DNA of 64,000 nt from Linum tenue (Eukaryota; Streptophyta; Magnoliopsida; Malpighiales; Linaceae): the NCBI GenBank assembly GCA_946122785.1, contig CAMGYJ010000006.1, positions 38,584,066-38,648,065 on the forward strand. Direction: 5' to 3'. Of the stretch, positions 1-9,514 are shown piece by piece. The notes below the pieces were generated by a model. It saw only the letters and a program-made list of their open reading frames with translations. It ran no database searches and was not told the DNA's origin. Position 1 is the stretch's first letter. The number at the start of each line of letters is the position of its first letter. The position numbers were made by a program, and so were the translations under genes.

Positions 1-352
1 AATTTAGGGTTCTCCAAACAATTCCGTTGTCAGGGAACTCCATGTTCAAGACTAGTAGTATTATCACTAGACCAAAATTAACTAACCAATCTTTTAATTT
101 AGTTTCATCCTAATTTCCAAGTTATAAATTCAAGTAATTTGATTAGTGTGTGTTATCGTTTTTTTTTTATCATGTTATGTGGATATTCTTGACCAGCAAA
201 CAAGAAATCAACGTATTTATTGGTACTTGAAAGATAGGTTGGTAACTCATTTTATGAGGTAGACTAGTTGAAAATGCCTGGTCAAGTTGGGTGCCAATAA
301 GAAGTGTTTAGTACCACGACACAATTTTTTTTTCTTTTTTTGCCATAGCAGT
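1..352. other. AT-rich flank, no gene seen
   Basis: Low-complexity AT-rich DNA with several T-runs. I see no open frame with protein-like composition and no recognisable repeat before the 5-bp target duplication ACAAC at 353-357. Confidence 0.5.
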
Positions 353-357
353 ACAAC

Positions 358-631
358 TGTAACACCTTAGGCAAATTCCATATCGACAAAGCATGGGAGA
401 GATCCATGGTTCATAAGTAGGAAACCGGCCTTAACTGACAAGATGCGTTTTGGGGTGAAACGGAGGAGTTCTTGTGAGAACTCTGAAGTTAAAAGTGCTC
501 AGTGTGGAGTACAACAAGGATGAGTGACCTTATGGAAAGTCACCGTGAATTGCACCCTAAGTCTAAAACTTTGCGAGTGTAGAGACCCAAAGCGGACAGT
601 ATCTTGTCGGGAAAAGGTTCGGGATGTTACA
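358..631 (+). repeat. Cassandra left LTR with 5S rRNA-like promoter domain
   Basis: This 274-bp terminal repeat begins TGTAACACC and ends ATGTTACA. Positions about 476-557 resemble plant 5S rRNA: a GAACTC start, a GTTAA..GTGCT box A-like stretch, AAGGATGAGTGACC as box C (one change from AAGGATGGGTGACC), and a TGCACCC end. A 5S-like domain in the LTR is the defining mark of the Cassandra TRIM family, where it can recruit RNA polymerase III. Confidence 0.85.
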
Positions 632-633
632 AG

Positions 634-646
634 TGGTATCAGAGCC
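634..646 (+). promoter_or_regulatory. Primer-binding site for initiator tRNA-Met (Cassandra)
   Basis: TGGTATCAGAGCC lies 2 bases after the left LTR end. It is complementary to the 3' end of plant initiator methionine tRNA, the usual primer for Cassandra and many Ty3/gypsy elements. Confidence 0.85.
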
Positions 647-716
647 TCTCTGCGTCCCTCTTGAACGATGGTGGGGCAAACCTCAACGAGGACGTTGAGT
701 CCCAAGGTGGGGTGTA

Positions 717-970
717 TGTAACACCTTAGGAAAATATCACATCGACAAAGCACGGGAGAGATCCATGGTTCATAAGTAGGAAACCGGCCTTAACTGACAA
801 GACGCGCTTTGGGGTGAAATGGAGGAGTTCTTGTGAGAACTCTGAAGTTAAACGTGCTCAGTGTGGAGTAAACAAGGATGGGTGACCTTATGGGAAGTCA
901 TCCTGAATTGCACCCCAAGTCAAAATCCGTGCGGGAGTAGAGACCCAAAGCGGACAGTATCTTGTCGGGA
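717..970 (+). repeat. Cassandra second LTR, 3' end missing
   Basis: This repeat is near-identical to the left LTR, beginning TGTAACACC after a short purine tract at about 706-716. It stops at CTTGTCGGGA (970), about 20 bases before the normal end, where gypsy coding sequence begins. The 5S-like domain is about 834-915 and has an exact AAGGATGGGTGACC box C. Confidence 0.8.
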
Positions 971-972
971 GT

Positions 973-1176
973 ATGAATGATAAAAGCTCTCAGCAAGTTG
1001 GTCGACGCCCACCTCCGAAATATGTTGCACTTAGGAAGATGGGTGTTAAGGACTTTGTGGGATCCTCTGACCCGGAGGTGGTGTGGAGGAACCAAGGCAC
1101 AGAAGCGGCTACCTGGGCGATCGAGGAGGATATGAGGAAGAAATACCCTGAGTTGTTTCTCGATATACCCTTGTAA
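973..1176 (+). pseudogene. C-terminal end of a Ty3/gypsy Pol polyprotein
   Basis: The 67-codon frame ends with VVWRNQGTEAATWAIEEDMR and then KKYPELF, the pattern seen just before the stop of many plant Ty3/gypsy polyproteins (a WRN..EEATWE..EDMR..YP type ending). Only the tail after integrase is left; protease, reverse transcriptase and integrase are absent. It joins directly to the truncated Cassandra LTR at 970/971. About 80 bases after the stop comes the CGAGGACGAAATTTT tract and the polypurine tract that normally precede a Tekay/Del-type 3' LTR. Confidence 0.75.
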
Positions 1177-1280
1177 TCGATAGATTTAGTAGCATGTTAT
1201 TAAGTCGGCGGTAATAAGATTGAAGACTAGTATACCTTTAGTTAGTCTTATGACCTCAATTTCGAGGACGAAATTTTCTT

Positions 1281-1294
1281 AAGGGGGAGGGAAA
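1281..1294 (+). promoter_or_regulatory. Polypurine tract of the gypsy element
   Basis: AAGGGGGAGGGAAA sits immediately before the TG of the gypsy LTR and downstream of TTTCGAGGACGAAATTTT, the standard arrangement before a plant gypsy 3' LTR. It would prime plus-strand synthesis. Confidence 0.8.
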
Positions 1295-3582
1295 TGTCAC
1301 ACCCGATACAATCACACCCCTGAAATTCCGAAAATACCCCTACGATCATTAAACCCTAAGCTAACCCCCTAACTCGGCTGCACCTCTCCCTTTAATATGC
1401 ATATATATAAACCTAAAACTAAAACCCCGCAAAGGAAGAGGAGAAGCCGCCATACCCATCACTCCTTGTGCGTACCACCACCAGCAACGTAAGCTAGCAG
1501 CAGCAGCGAGTAGCAACAAGCAGAGGCGGCAGTTCAAGCCTCGACCGCTGCGTCACTACCTCCCCGCCGTAGTCCTTCCGTCAAGCGGTCTTCGATCCTA
1601 GCTCGTCGGGATCAGATTCCTTTGGGTAAGAACTTCGTTGCAACCCTCCTCAATCCCATATCAATCCATAACTAACCATCTCATGCTTGCGTCGTAGTAG
1701 TGACGGCAAGGTCGCAGAGAACTCGAGCAACGGAAGCAACACCGACGTCGACTGTCGGTTCTTCTCTCCAACCGGGCCAACCAACACCCTCGAATTCAGT
1801 CCTTCTCCTTGCACTCCAGGGGTAAGGATCTCAATCCCAACAACTTGTCTCCAAGCTCGGTTTAAACCTTGAATAACCCGAAGCATGTATGTCTTGATCC
1901 TAGCCTCGACGTCGACGTTGCGGGAAAGTTGAACGACGTTCAAGCATGGGGATAGCTACGTTAGGTATCATAAAATCCTGTTGTGGGCTCAGTTTAGAGG
2001 TAAGGATCAGATTCCCAACGCTTAAAATGAACCATGTATGGATTTATTCAGTTCATGCTTGTTCTGCATTTTAGCGACGGTTCTGTAGTTCTTTTGGTGA
2101 CGGAATTCAATGTCGTCGCTAAAGGCTGCAGAAATTTCCAGAATAATCCTTCCAGATTTGAATGGCAATGACTTGGTCCCTGAACTTCAGTGTTTTACTA
2201 TAAACGGCCCAAATTTTGTCATTTGATCAAATCGATTTCTTACATAGACTATATAGTATGAATTTTTAATGATTAGTAATAAATTACTAATTCCAGGCTT
2301 AAAACCATGGGTACGTATGTGCAATTGAGTTTGTGATTGATTGTTAGGTTAATATGTTTTAATTAATGATAGATAAATTATAAATATACTTCTACTTAGT
2401 TAATAAGTTATAACGAAATTCTTTATATATATATTTTAGTAGTTAGCATTTTTTAAATTCTTGTTTTATCAAGCTTCTTAAAAAGACTTAATCGATAGTA
2501 AAATTCAATAATATGTTCAAGATATTAGAAAATTTACAAATCAATTAATAATAATGGATTAGCAAGCCCTTACCTCGCAATATTTGCGAGGTAGTCCCAA
2601 GTCATGGAAGCCGTCACTAGAACCCGAAAATCCCGCCGATCTAACTCCGACTTTACGCCATAGATTTACGGGCAGGTCGACTTTGGTAGCACCAATCGTG
2701 AGTTGGCAAACGACCTAATCTATTAAGGTGCGTGGTTAAAGGGGGCACTAGATTTAATGTTCAAAGTTATGTCATGTTACTCTATGCATTCGATTATGTA
2801 TGTTTTACTGTCTTTCTACGTTTAAGTTTCAAGTTCTTATTACGAGTAAACAAGTGCATGTATCACGTTAAGCAAGAACACATTTAAGAAACCCACCTAA
2901 CTAGCTATGCACACGACCACCTCACTTCCCAGAGTGAGGAAGTCCATGTATGTACCCACTCCTCAAGAAAAGGAGTCCATGTTTACGTTTAGGTACCGGT
3001 CGGGCGCCTTACTGGCGCGCGGTTACCTCACCTCCCATAGTGAAGGAGGTCCATGTCTACCACGGACCTCACCTCCCACAGTGATGGAGATCCATGTCAT
3101 GTTGCGTTCAGGTGGTCGGATAGTTGCGCTAGTTAGGTTGAGCACGGGTCCCCCTCTAAGCAAGTTAATAAAATCACCAAATCTTGCATGTTCACGTATT
3201 TATTTCTTCTAAGTTGTTGAGTAGTCATTACTGTTAAGATAATTTGCACCTAGGACTGACCCCACACCCGCACTCAGGAGCTACTAGAGAGCAGGAGCAC
3301 ACAGACCAACCGCTGGGACACCATTGCTGCTCAGGATGTCATCAGAAGGGTTAGTGGCCGAAAAAGCTTCACCAATGGCACCTTCTACTTAATGAACTTC
3401 CTTTTAGTAGACTTGAGACATATGCTCGTTTGTGTTGAATTGACAAGGATTGTTTCTGTTTGAGATTTGGATTTCTATTATGGATGATTTTCCTTTGTTT
3501 CTCCTTTTTAAGACAAATGATTTATTTTAATTCTCAAGGGCATTTTGGTAAATTTAACGACCAGCCGGTCTAGGATGTTACA
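1295..3582 (+). repeat. Ty3/gypsy LTR (about 2.3 kb)
   Basis: It starts TGTCACACCC right after a polypurine tract and ends GGATGTTACA at 3582, four bases before a tRNA-Met primer-binding site. A length near 2.3 kb fits Tekay/Del-type LTRs. It contains no credible gene. CT-rich leader-like sequence lies at 1430-1640 and AT-rich sequence at 2220-2560. A series of short hairpins is described separately. Confidence 0.7.
2924..3091 (+). repeat. Array of four covarying stem-loops in the gypsy LTR
   Basis: Four short inverted repeats, each followed by CCATG, lie within 170 bp: ACTTCC/GGAAGT (2924-2943), ACTCCT/AGGAGT (2958-2976), ACCTCC/GGAGGT (3030-3050) and ACCTCC/GGAGAT (3071-3091). Loops are 7-9 nt. 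Stem bases differ between copies while pairing is kept, apart from one mismatch in the last copy. The pattern suggests a repeated RNA or DNA hairpin kept within the LTR, function unknown. Confidence 0.6.
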
Positions 3583-3662
3583 TTTTGGTATCAGAGCCTC
3601 TCCGCGTCCCTCTTGAACGATGATGGGGCAAACCTCAACGAGGGCGTTGAGTCAGGGGGGTA
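3583..3662 (+). other. Second Cassandra internal region with PBS
   Basis: TTTTGGTATCAGAGCC begins right after the gypsy LTR; the PBS proper is 3586-3598. The following 60 bases match the Cassandra internal region at 634-716, including TTGAACGATG and the GGGGG tract before the LTR. This places a Cassandra body directly behind a gypsy LTR. Confidence 0.75.
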
Positions 3663-3935
3663 TGTAACACCTTAGGCAAATCCAACATCGACAAAGCACG
3701 GGAGAGATTCATGGTTCATAAGTAGGAAACCGACCTTAACTGACAAGACGCGCTTTGGGGTGAAATGGTGGAGTTCTTGTGAGAACTCCAAAGTAAACGT
3801 GGTCAATGTGGAGTACAACAAGAATGGGTAACCTTATGGGAAGTCATCATGAATTGCACCCCAAGTCAAAATCAGTGCGGGTGTAGAGACCCAAAGCAGA
3901 CAGTATATTGTCGATAAAAGGTTCGAGATGTTACA
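3663..3935 (+). repeat. Cassandra right LTR
   Basis: A 273-bp repeat beginning TGTAACACC and ending AGATGTTACA, followed by the target duplication ACAAC. The 5S-like domain lies at about 3781-3863 and is more diverged than in the other two LTRs; box C reads AAGAATGGGTAACC. Confidence 0.8.
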
Positions 3936-4260
3936 ACAACTGCACAACTTGATTTGATGTGAAATAGATACGCACTTTGAACATAAAAAATTGGGCTTAA
4001 TTGCAAGTTTGGTCACTCGAATTGCTATAAAATTTCACGTTTGCCACTCAAATTAATTTATTCCATTTATAGTCACTTGAATTAGTTGAACAGTTCAAGT
4101 TCGGTCACTCTCCGTTAACCTCCGTTAACTTTGACTGACGTGGCGGTCAACTCTGACAGTTGACCGTTAAATGTGTGACGTGGCAAATAAAAAATAAATT
4201 TTTAGAAATTACACATCATTATAAAAAAAATTATAAAAAATGAAAAAAATTACACATCCT

Positions 4261-4650
4261 AATTGAACTCCTCATTTGTCTACCGGACACAAAATCCGCC
4301 TTCCGATCCAAACCCGTCTGCAAGCAATGGAACTCCCTCGTCTCCACTCCATACTTCGCTCACCGTTTCGTTTCTCACCACATCGCCAGCGAATCCGAAC
4401 CCATCGCGCTTCCGGCTCCCTCAAACATCCCGGATCTGGTCTTGACTTTTCTTCCCCTGCCTACCGCCGAGGCCCGTTTCCGTTTCGACGTTCTTGATTG
4501 CTTCAGGGACCTGCTCTTACTCGGGTTCAACGCGAGCCGGAGCGACAACACCAGCGAGTTGGGGCGAACGTTATTCCTCTGCAATCCATTCACCAAGCGA
4601 TGGGTCGCCCTGCCTTTAGCCGACCGTATACAGATGCTTGCTGAAGAATG
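4261..4650 (+). pseudogene. Captured F-box protein fragment
   Basis: In the frame through 4328-4651 the translation shows ELLICLP..KSAFRSK then VCKQWNSLVSTPYFAHRF, the second half of an F-box domain (Skp1-binding). Later come DLLLLGF and LFLCNPFTKRWVALP, matching the start of F-box-associated domains, where a CNP.T..W..LP motif is usual. The first helix of the F-box and the C-terminal domain are missing, so it is a fragment of a gene normally about 350-400 codons long. It lies just inside the left inverted repeat of the Pack-MULE. F-box proteins are substrate adaptors of SCF ubiquitin ligases; this piece is unlikely to work as one. Confidence 0.65.
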
Positions 4651-4882
4651 ATATGCTGCTACTGTACACATTCGGTTTTCATGCCTACAGGTCTCTTTTT
4701 CTTTTTTAGTGGCTTCAGTGCTGTCATTTTTTGGCACCATCCCACTCTGTTCCAAATTAGATTCAGTTTATTTCATTCCGTACCTCTTCTGTTCGAATCC
4801 TTGGAGGAGCCAGCTGCCAATGAAATCAATTCAGTAAATAACCCACATAGAAGGAGCAAACCCAAATTGAAAAAGACACAAA

Positions 4883-5167
4883 TCAAAAGGGAAATTTTGC
4901 AAAAAAGGGACCTTGTAGAGAGGATGATCGAGCTGCTGCTGGAGATGAGTGAAAGCGGATCGAACCAGTCTCCGGGAGTGAGCGTGGTCCAAGTTTAGCG
5001 AAGCAATCGAGTTGAGGTCGACTGTCTGTCACACCCTCGACGGGCTTCTTCTTCGTCAAGGTTGCAGACACGTTGGCCGGCTGCTGCTGCTGAGAAGAAA
5101 CTCTGTTCCAAGGCCTTGACAGGAGTTTTGAGAGGGAGGCTTCGGCGTTCCTGGCGAGAGAAGCCAT
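4883..5167 (-). pseudogene. Second captured fragment, N-terminal targeting-peptide-like
   Basis: A 94-codon frame starts MASLARNAEASLSKLLSR and is rich in Ser, Arg and Ala with few acidic residues, like a mitochondrial or plastid presequence. I do not recognise the family. It lies inside the right inverted repeat of the Pack-MULE and faces the F-box fragment. The frame could be chance, but GC content and codon use are unlike the AT-rich repeats around it, which supports capture from a host gene. Confidence 0.35.
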
Positions 5168-5589
5168 GGATGGACGGGTGTGCGAAAGACAGAGCTCGAG
5201 AAGGTGGGTGGTGAGGAGATGGAGAGACTGAAAAGAGCGAGCGCAAATTGCAATTCGTTGGCTTAATTGCAAGTTAGAAGGAAATTTTTTTTTTTTCATT
5301 TTTAATTTTTTTTTTATAATGATGTGTAATTTCTAAAAATTTAATTTTTATTTTTTAATTATTTTTTATTTGCCACGTCACACATTTAACGGTCAACTGT
5401 CAGAGTTGACCGCCACGTCATTCAAAGTTAACGGAGGTTAACGGAGAGTGACCGAACTTGAACTGTTCAACTAATTCAAGTGACTATAAATGGAATAAAT
5501 TAATTTGAGTGGCAAACGTGAAATTTTATAGCAATTCGAGTGACCAAACTTGCAATTAAGCCTAAAAAATTGGAAGAAGCTAAAGACAA

Positions 5590-5705
5590 CTTTGTTATGA
5601 AAAGTAAAACGTATAATACTTATCTCTTGGTAATTAAGCGTATCCACCTTTGTTATGAAAAGTAAAACGAATAATACTTATCTCTTAGTAATTAAGCGTA
5701 TCCAC
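5590..5705. repeat. Tandem duplication of a 58-bp unit
   Basis: Two adjacent copies of a 58-bp unit starting CTTTGTTATGAAAAG and ending GTATCCAC (5590-5647 and 5648-5705) differ at about two positions. It lies 18 bases outside the target duplication of the Pack-MULE. Confidence 0.85.
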
Positions 5706-6382
5706 CTTGTCTCCAAAATCCAAATCGTTTCAGCACCTAGTTTTCTGTTTCTGGAAATCTCCACGCCGCTTTCTACCCTTGTTCTCTTCTCTTCCATAGT
5801 TCTCTCTAGCGCCGACTAAACAAATAGATTCGGAATTGCCTCACCGCCGTGCTGCGCTCTCTCTCTCTCTCTCTCCCCTCAGTCTCGCTCTTGCTCTCAA
5901 TCTATAGTCAGTGGACATAAAAATACAATAGCGGCCTGTCGATCTCAAATACCACTACCAGGTGACGCCTGTGAGGATTTGGATTTCTCCCTGCCTCTAC
6001 TTCCGCTATCGGCCGGCGGTCGGCCTCTTTACCTTGTTTGTTTATACAGGGTAGAGGCGAAGGCCTTGCAAGTTCGCCTGCAATGATTTTTTTATATTTT
6101 GTTTGAATTTCTTGCCCCCAATATTTACTCTCTAAAATCTCAATTTGGCGGTCGATTTCTATTGTGAGTTCTCTGTTCCTTGGAGAGGAGAGGGCAGATG
6201 CAGTTAGGTGTGTGAAATGGAAGGCAGAGTGAAAAGTAGTAGGGGTTGTGAGTTTATTGATAGGTGTCGAAATATTAGCGTTTCTCAGCCCAAGACTTAG
6301 TAAGGAAAGCAAAGGCCGCGTGTGATGGTGACCGGCCGGAAGGGAAGGAGAAATGGGTCTAGAAACTAAAATTAAGGACGGC

Positions 6383-6415
6383 GGGGCAGGGTAGGGTAGG
6401 GTAGGGCGTAGGGGG
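6383..6415 (+). other. Potential G-quadruplex tract
   Basis: Six G-runs of three or more are separated by 2-4 base loops (GGGG, four GGG units spaced by TA or CA, then GGGGG after CGTA). This meets the usual G3+N1-7 rule with spare runs. The GGGTA unit is not the plant telomere repeat. Confidence 0.6.
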
Positions 6416-6507
6416 CTGACTCAGAAAATGAGTAAGACGGAGAAGAAGCGCGGCGGAGAATGGATGGTGTGCGCGTCGGATGTGGGATGACTTTTTCTGA
6501 CCACCCT

Positions 6508-6537
6508 TTTCTTTCCTTTCCTTTCCTTTCCTTTCCT
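6508..6537. repeat. CTTTC pentanucleotide microsatellite
   Basis: About five to six tandem CTTTC units with no interruption. Confidence 0.9.
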
Positions 6538-6997
6538 ACCAATCTGTGGTCGCTCGCTCGCACATGGTCATGGGTCAACCGCGGCTCACTCCATGGATGG
6601 ATTTGGTTCTGCCTTTCGGGCCTTAACTGTAATTGCATGTGGCCCACACACATGCAAACACAAAGCTTGTTTCCACAAGATTATACATAGACAAAGAACA
6701 AGAAAATAAAATAAAGGGGAATCTCTCAGTCTTATTCTTCGTAGACAGTAGAAAATGAAAATGATTTCCTACCAACAAAACAAAACAAAACAAAAAGATG
6801 CTTTTATTCCTACCAAAATAAATCAAAACTAATTAACTAGAATGGTTTATGCATGGTATTATTATTAGATTTATCCATTCTATAGCCACAGGGGACATCT
6901 CATTTTTACATAGCCGCAACCGCACACATTTCTCCATCCTCACACGTGACCCTGCCTGCCCTGCCCCCATATTCCGCTCCTCTTCCCCACCCACGTC

Positions 6998-7695
6998 TAG
7001 GGTGGAAATCAATATCGTATAGGTATTTCAATACCAAATATCGAAATTACTAATACCGAATTATATCCAAAAATCAATCACATTCCTAATTTTTAAATAA
7101 TTTTGGTATCGCAATCCCTAAATATTCAGGTATCCCAATTGGTACTTTGGCATCCCAATCGGTATTATTGAATACGAAATTAATTACATTTTAAATTAAT
7201 AATTAAATATATAAATCAGATTTGATTGTTTAATTTACGACAAAGAGACTAAGCAAAGAGTCTTAAGTTTGCCTAGAGCTAGGATATGGATAAGGAGAAT
7301 GAAGGAGAGGTGACATCTCAAGTTCTTGTCATTGGTAATCTTTAATTTGACGAATTGGAGGTTGAGAGACTACTAATACTAGCGTTTGCTTTTTTTGTTA
7401 TGAACATAACAAGCGATTAGGTGAGAGATGAGAGTGACACTCTTGGTGGTTGAGGGACGTGTAGTAGTGAATGAGAGAGTCGAGTTGAGAGGATAAAATA
7501 AACACTAGCTTATATTTCGTATTGATCGGTATTTCGGTATATACCGATCACAATTTTGTAATCCCTAATGCCGAATTACAATTGAAATTCAATCTCAATC
7601 CCAAGAAATCATGTGTATTCGGTAATACCAAATATAAACAAATTCGGTACGATATTCGATATATCCCAAATACCGGTACCAAACTTCCAGCCCTA
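6998..7695. mobile_element. hAT-like non-autonomous element
   Basis: The ends read TAGGGTGGAA at the left and TTCCAGCCCTA at the right, an imperfect terminal inverted repeat of the TAGGGCTGGAA type common in plant hAT MITEs. The flanking 8 bases are CCCACGTC and CCCACACC, agreeing at 6 of 8 positions, as expected for an aged 8-bp duplication. The inside is AT-rich with repeated GGTATT/AATACC elements and no transposase. Confidence 0.5.
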
Positions 7696-7724
7696 CCCAC
7701 ACCAAATGAAATAAGTAACTCTTT

Positions 7725-7744
7725 TATTATTATTATTATTATTT
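7725..7744. repeat. ATT trinucleotide microsatellite
   Basis: A short run of (TAT)n just outside the hAT-like element. Confidence 0.8.
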
Positions 7745-7887
7745 CTCTACAACTATACAAGTAATTGTTTGATTGAATTGAACCCTGGAAATGAAAACAT
7801 AGTAAAAGTACGATTCCTAAGAAAACAGTATATAAAGTAAACACACTCATAACAATCAAATTGAACACACAACAATGTTTTTTTTTT

Positions 7888-9253
7888 AAATATAATATAT
7901 TAGCTAAAATCTTTGATTTTAAACAAAAAAATAGCCAAAAAACTTTTTAAAAAATAAAATAATAGTCAAACCGTTAACTTTTCATCCGTTTGACCGTCAG
8001 TTGACTCTGACGTGGCAACTAATTGCTGAGATGGAAATTTTTGTAAACTGTGGCAACTTGTTGACTGCCATGTCACCGTCTAGTCATCATACAAAACATA
8101 AAACAAAATTCAAATTTATATATTTTCCCCTAATATTCATTATTTACCATTTAAACCCAAATAAAAAAACAATAAAATAAAATCCTCTTAATTCCACATC
8201 TCTGCCGATCTAGTTTCTCTCTCAAATCCCAATTGCAGATCCGGGAACTAAAATGCTCCCTCGGGCGATCAATTGTTGGAGCAATTGGAAGCGTTGGAGT
8301 CGGAGCCAAGCTAGTCCACTTCCTCCACTCCATCCTTCCTCTGCCTCCTCACAAGTATGTCTCCACCGCCTCTTCACTATTCATCCTCTGTCATCATTTG
8401 ACCCACCGACAAAGAAGAAAAGGAGTTTGAAAATGGGCGAAGATGTTAGATGAGTGGGTCTGTGGGAATGAAGTGGCGGAGAGCATCGAATCTAAACAAC
8501 CACTTCCTTCTTTCTCTCGAATCAAAATCAAGGGTAAGAAAAAAACTAAAATCGAGGTCATCCAGTGCACGGCGGCTCTAGAAGGCCTGGATCTGGTTCG
8601 AGAAAGTCGAGAAGAGGTTGTTGTTCGACGATCTGGAGTTCAGAGAGCGGAAATTGATGGTGAGAAGGTTCCATTCCGGCAGAATCGGCGGGAAGGTTGC
8701 ATACCATCATCGCCCGCTTCCGCCGCAAGAACCTCGTCCAGGCTCCTCGGATGGTGCATCTCGATTCTCGACAAAGCCCTCCCCCACCCCCGCGATGGAG
8801 GAGTACTCTCGTGAGGGGGCCTGAGAGCCAGCAGATGGTCAATCGAGTCTTGGAAGCTGCAGATGAAAGCTTGTATCGTGGTGATGAATTGGGTTTCAAA
8901 AATTTCCCTTTCATCCGATCTGCCTCCATTATCGCCTTCCAATCTGCCCAACTATGGAATTGGGGGAATTTAACTTTATTGATTTATTTGTTTAAATAAT
9001 AAATAATAGATATTAAGGAAATTATGTGAGTTTTAGTTTTTTAATGTTTTGTATGATGACTATGGGGTGATTTGGCGGTCAATTAAGTTGCCACATCATG
9101 AAATTTTCTGACTCAGCAATTAAATTTTCACGTCAGGGTCAACTGACGGTCAAACTGGATGGAAAGTTAACAGTTTGGCTATTATTTTGTTTTTTAAAAG
9201 GATTGGCTATTATTTTGTTTAAAATCAAAGGTTTGGCTAATATATTGTATTTA
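7888..9253. mobile_element. Second MULE-like inverted-repeat element carrying unidentified host-like sequence
   Basis: About 215 bp at the left (7888-8100) is inverted at the right (about 9040-9253). Shared stretches include AATATATTAGC, the CCGTTAACTTT/AAAGTTAACAG part, GTTGACTCTGACGTG and CATCATACAAAACAT. The interior (8160-8950) is GC-richer, with a CT-rich leader-like start and open frames of 65-123 codons, none of which I recognise. The termini are frayed. A direct repeat CACAACAATGTT occurs at 7868-7879 and 9270-9281, but it lies 8-16 bases outside the inverted repeats, so I cannot be sure it is the target duplication. The content suggests a Pack-MULE. Confidence 0.65.
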
Positions 9254-9308
9254 CCCTTCTTTTTTAAGTCACAACAATGTTCATGTTCCATATTTTACAT
9301 GCACTCAC

Positions 9309-9514
9309 GGAATGAGTTATTGTTATGGCCAAATAAGTCAAATAACCCATTCGTAGGCAAAAGGATGTGACGGGTTATTTGTATCGAGTTATTTTGAAAT
9401 AATTCAATAACGAGTTATTAGGAATACCACTTTGGGGCAGTTATTCCGAAATAACTCACAAATACTATACAAACTATTTTGTCAGTTATTTCATCCTCAC
9501 AATAACTCATTCCA
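9309..9514. mobile_element. Small MITE-like element
   Basis: GGAATGAGTTATTGTTATGG at the left is matched by CAATAACTCATTCC at the right, about 205 bp apart. Internal GAGTTATT and AATAACTC units recur many times. No clear target duplication is visible, so the superfamily is open. Confidence 0.4.

Larger units (their letters stand above)
358..3935 (+). mobile_element. Composite Cassandra TRIM / Ty3-gypsy element with one outer target duplication
   Basis: The sequence is bounded by ACAAC at 353-357 and again at 3936-3940, directly abutting TGTAACACC at the left and ATGTTACA at the right. Inside, the order is Cassandra LTR (358-631), PBS and short internal region (632-716), a truncated second Cassandra LTR (717-970), the 3' end of a Ty3/gypsy pol gene with its polypurine tract (971-1294), a gypsy LTR (1295-3582), a second PBS and Cassandra internal region (3583-3662) and a final Cassandra LTR (3663-3935). 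A normal Cassandra would be about 630 bp. The extra 2.9 kb looks gained by recombination or template switching, because the gypsy LTR end and the Cassandra internal region meet exactly at the shared primer-binding site. Confidence 0.8.
3994..5562. mobile_element. Pack-MULE with long terminal inverted repeats and 10-bp target duplication
   Basis: The 1569-bp element begins GGCTTAATTGCAAG and ends with its reverse complement. The terminal inverted repeats span about 260 bp (3994-4254 and about 5300-5562). The perfect direct repeat TAAAAAATTG flanks it at 3984-3993 and 5563-5572. Long inverted repeats with a 9-11 bp duplication and no transposase of its own are typical of non-autonomous Mutator-like elements. 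The interior holds two gene-like fragments that point at each other, an F-box fragment on the plus strand and an N-terminal targeting-peptide-like frame on the minus strand, so it is a Pack-MULE by content. Confidence 0.85.
5706..6997. other. Possible old gene leader or decayed gene; no clear coding region
   Basis: CT-rich sequence with a (CT)n tract at 5857-5875 resembles a plant 5' leader, and GC-rich sequence follows to about 6420. I could not follow any protein family in either strand. The stretch also holds a G-rich tract and a CTTTC microsatellite, listed separately. Confidence 0.4.

Noticed and set aside
476..557. Genuine 5S rRNA gene
   Set aside because: Only part of 5S is present, inside a repeat with retrotransposon ends, PBS and target duplication; this is the Cassandra LTR signature.
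4375..4755. 126-codon minus-strand open frame
   Set aside because: It is antisense to the F-box fragment, which has the family motifs.
6385..6412. Telomere-like repeat
   Set aside because: The unit is GGGTA, not the plant TTTAGGG repeat, and it is only about 30 bases long.
7868..9281. CACAACAATGTT as a confirmed target duplication
   Set aside because: It is 12 bp and offset from the inverted-repeat ends by unmatched bases, so it is reported only as a possibility.
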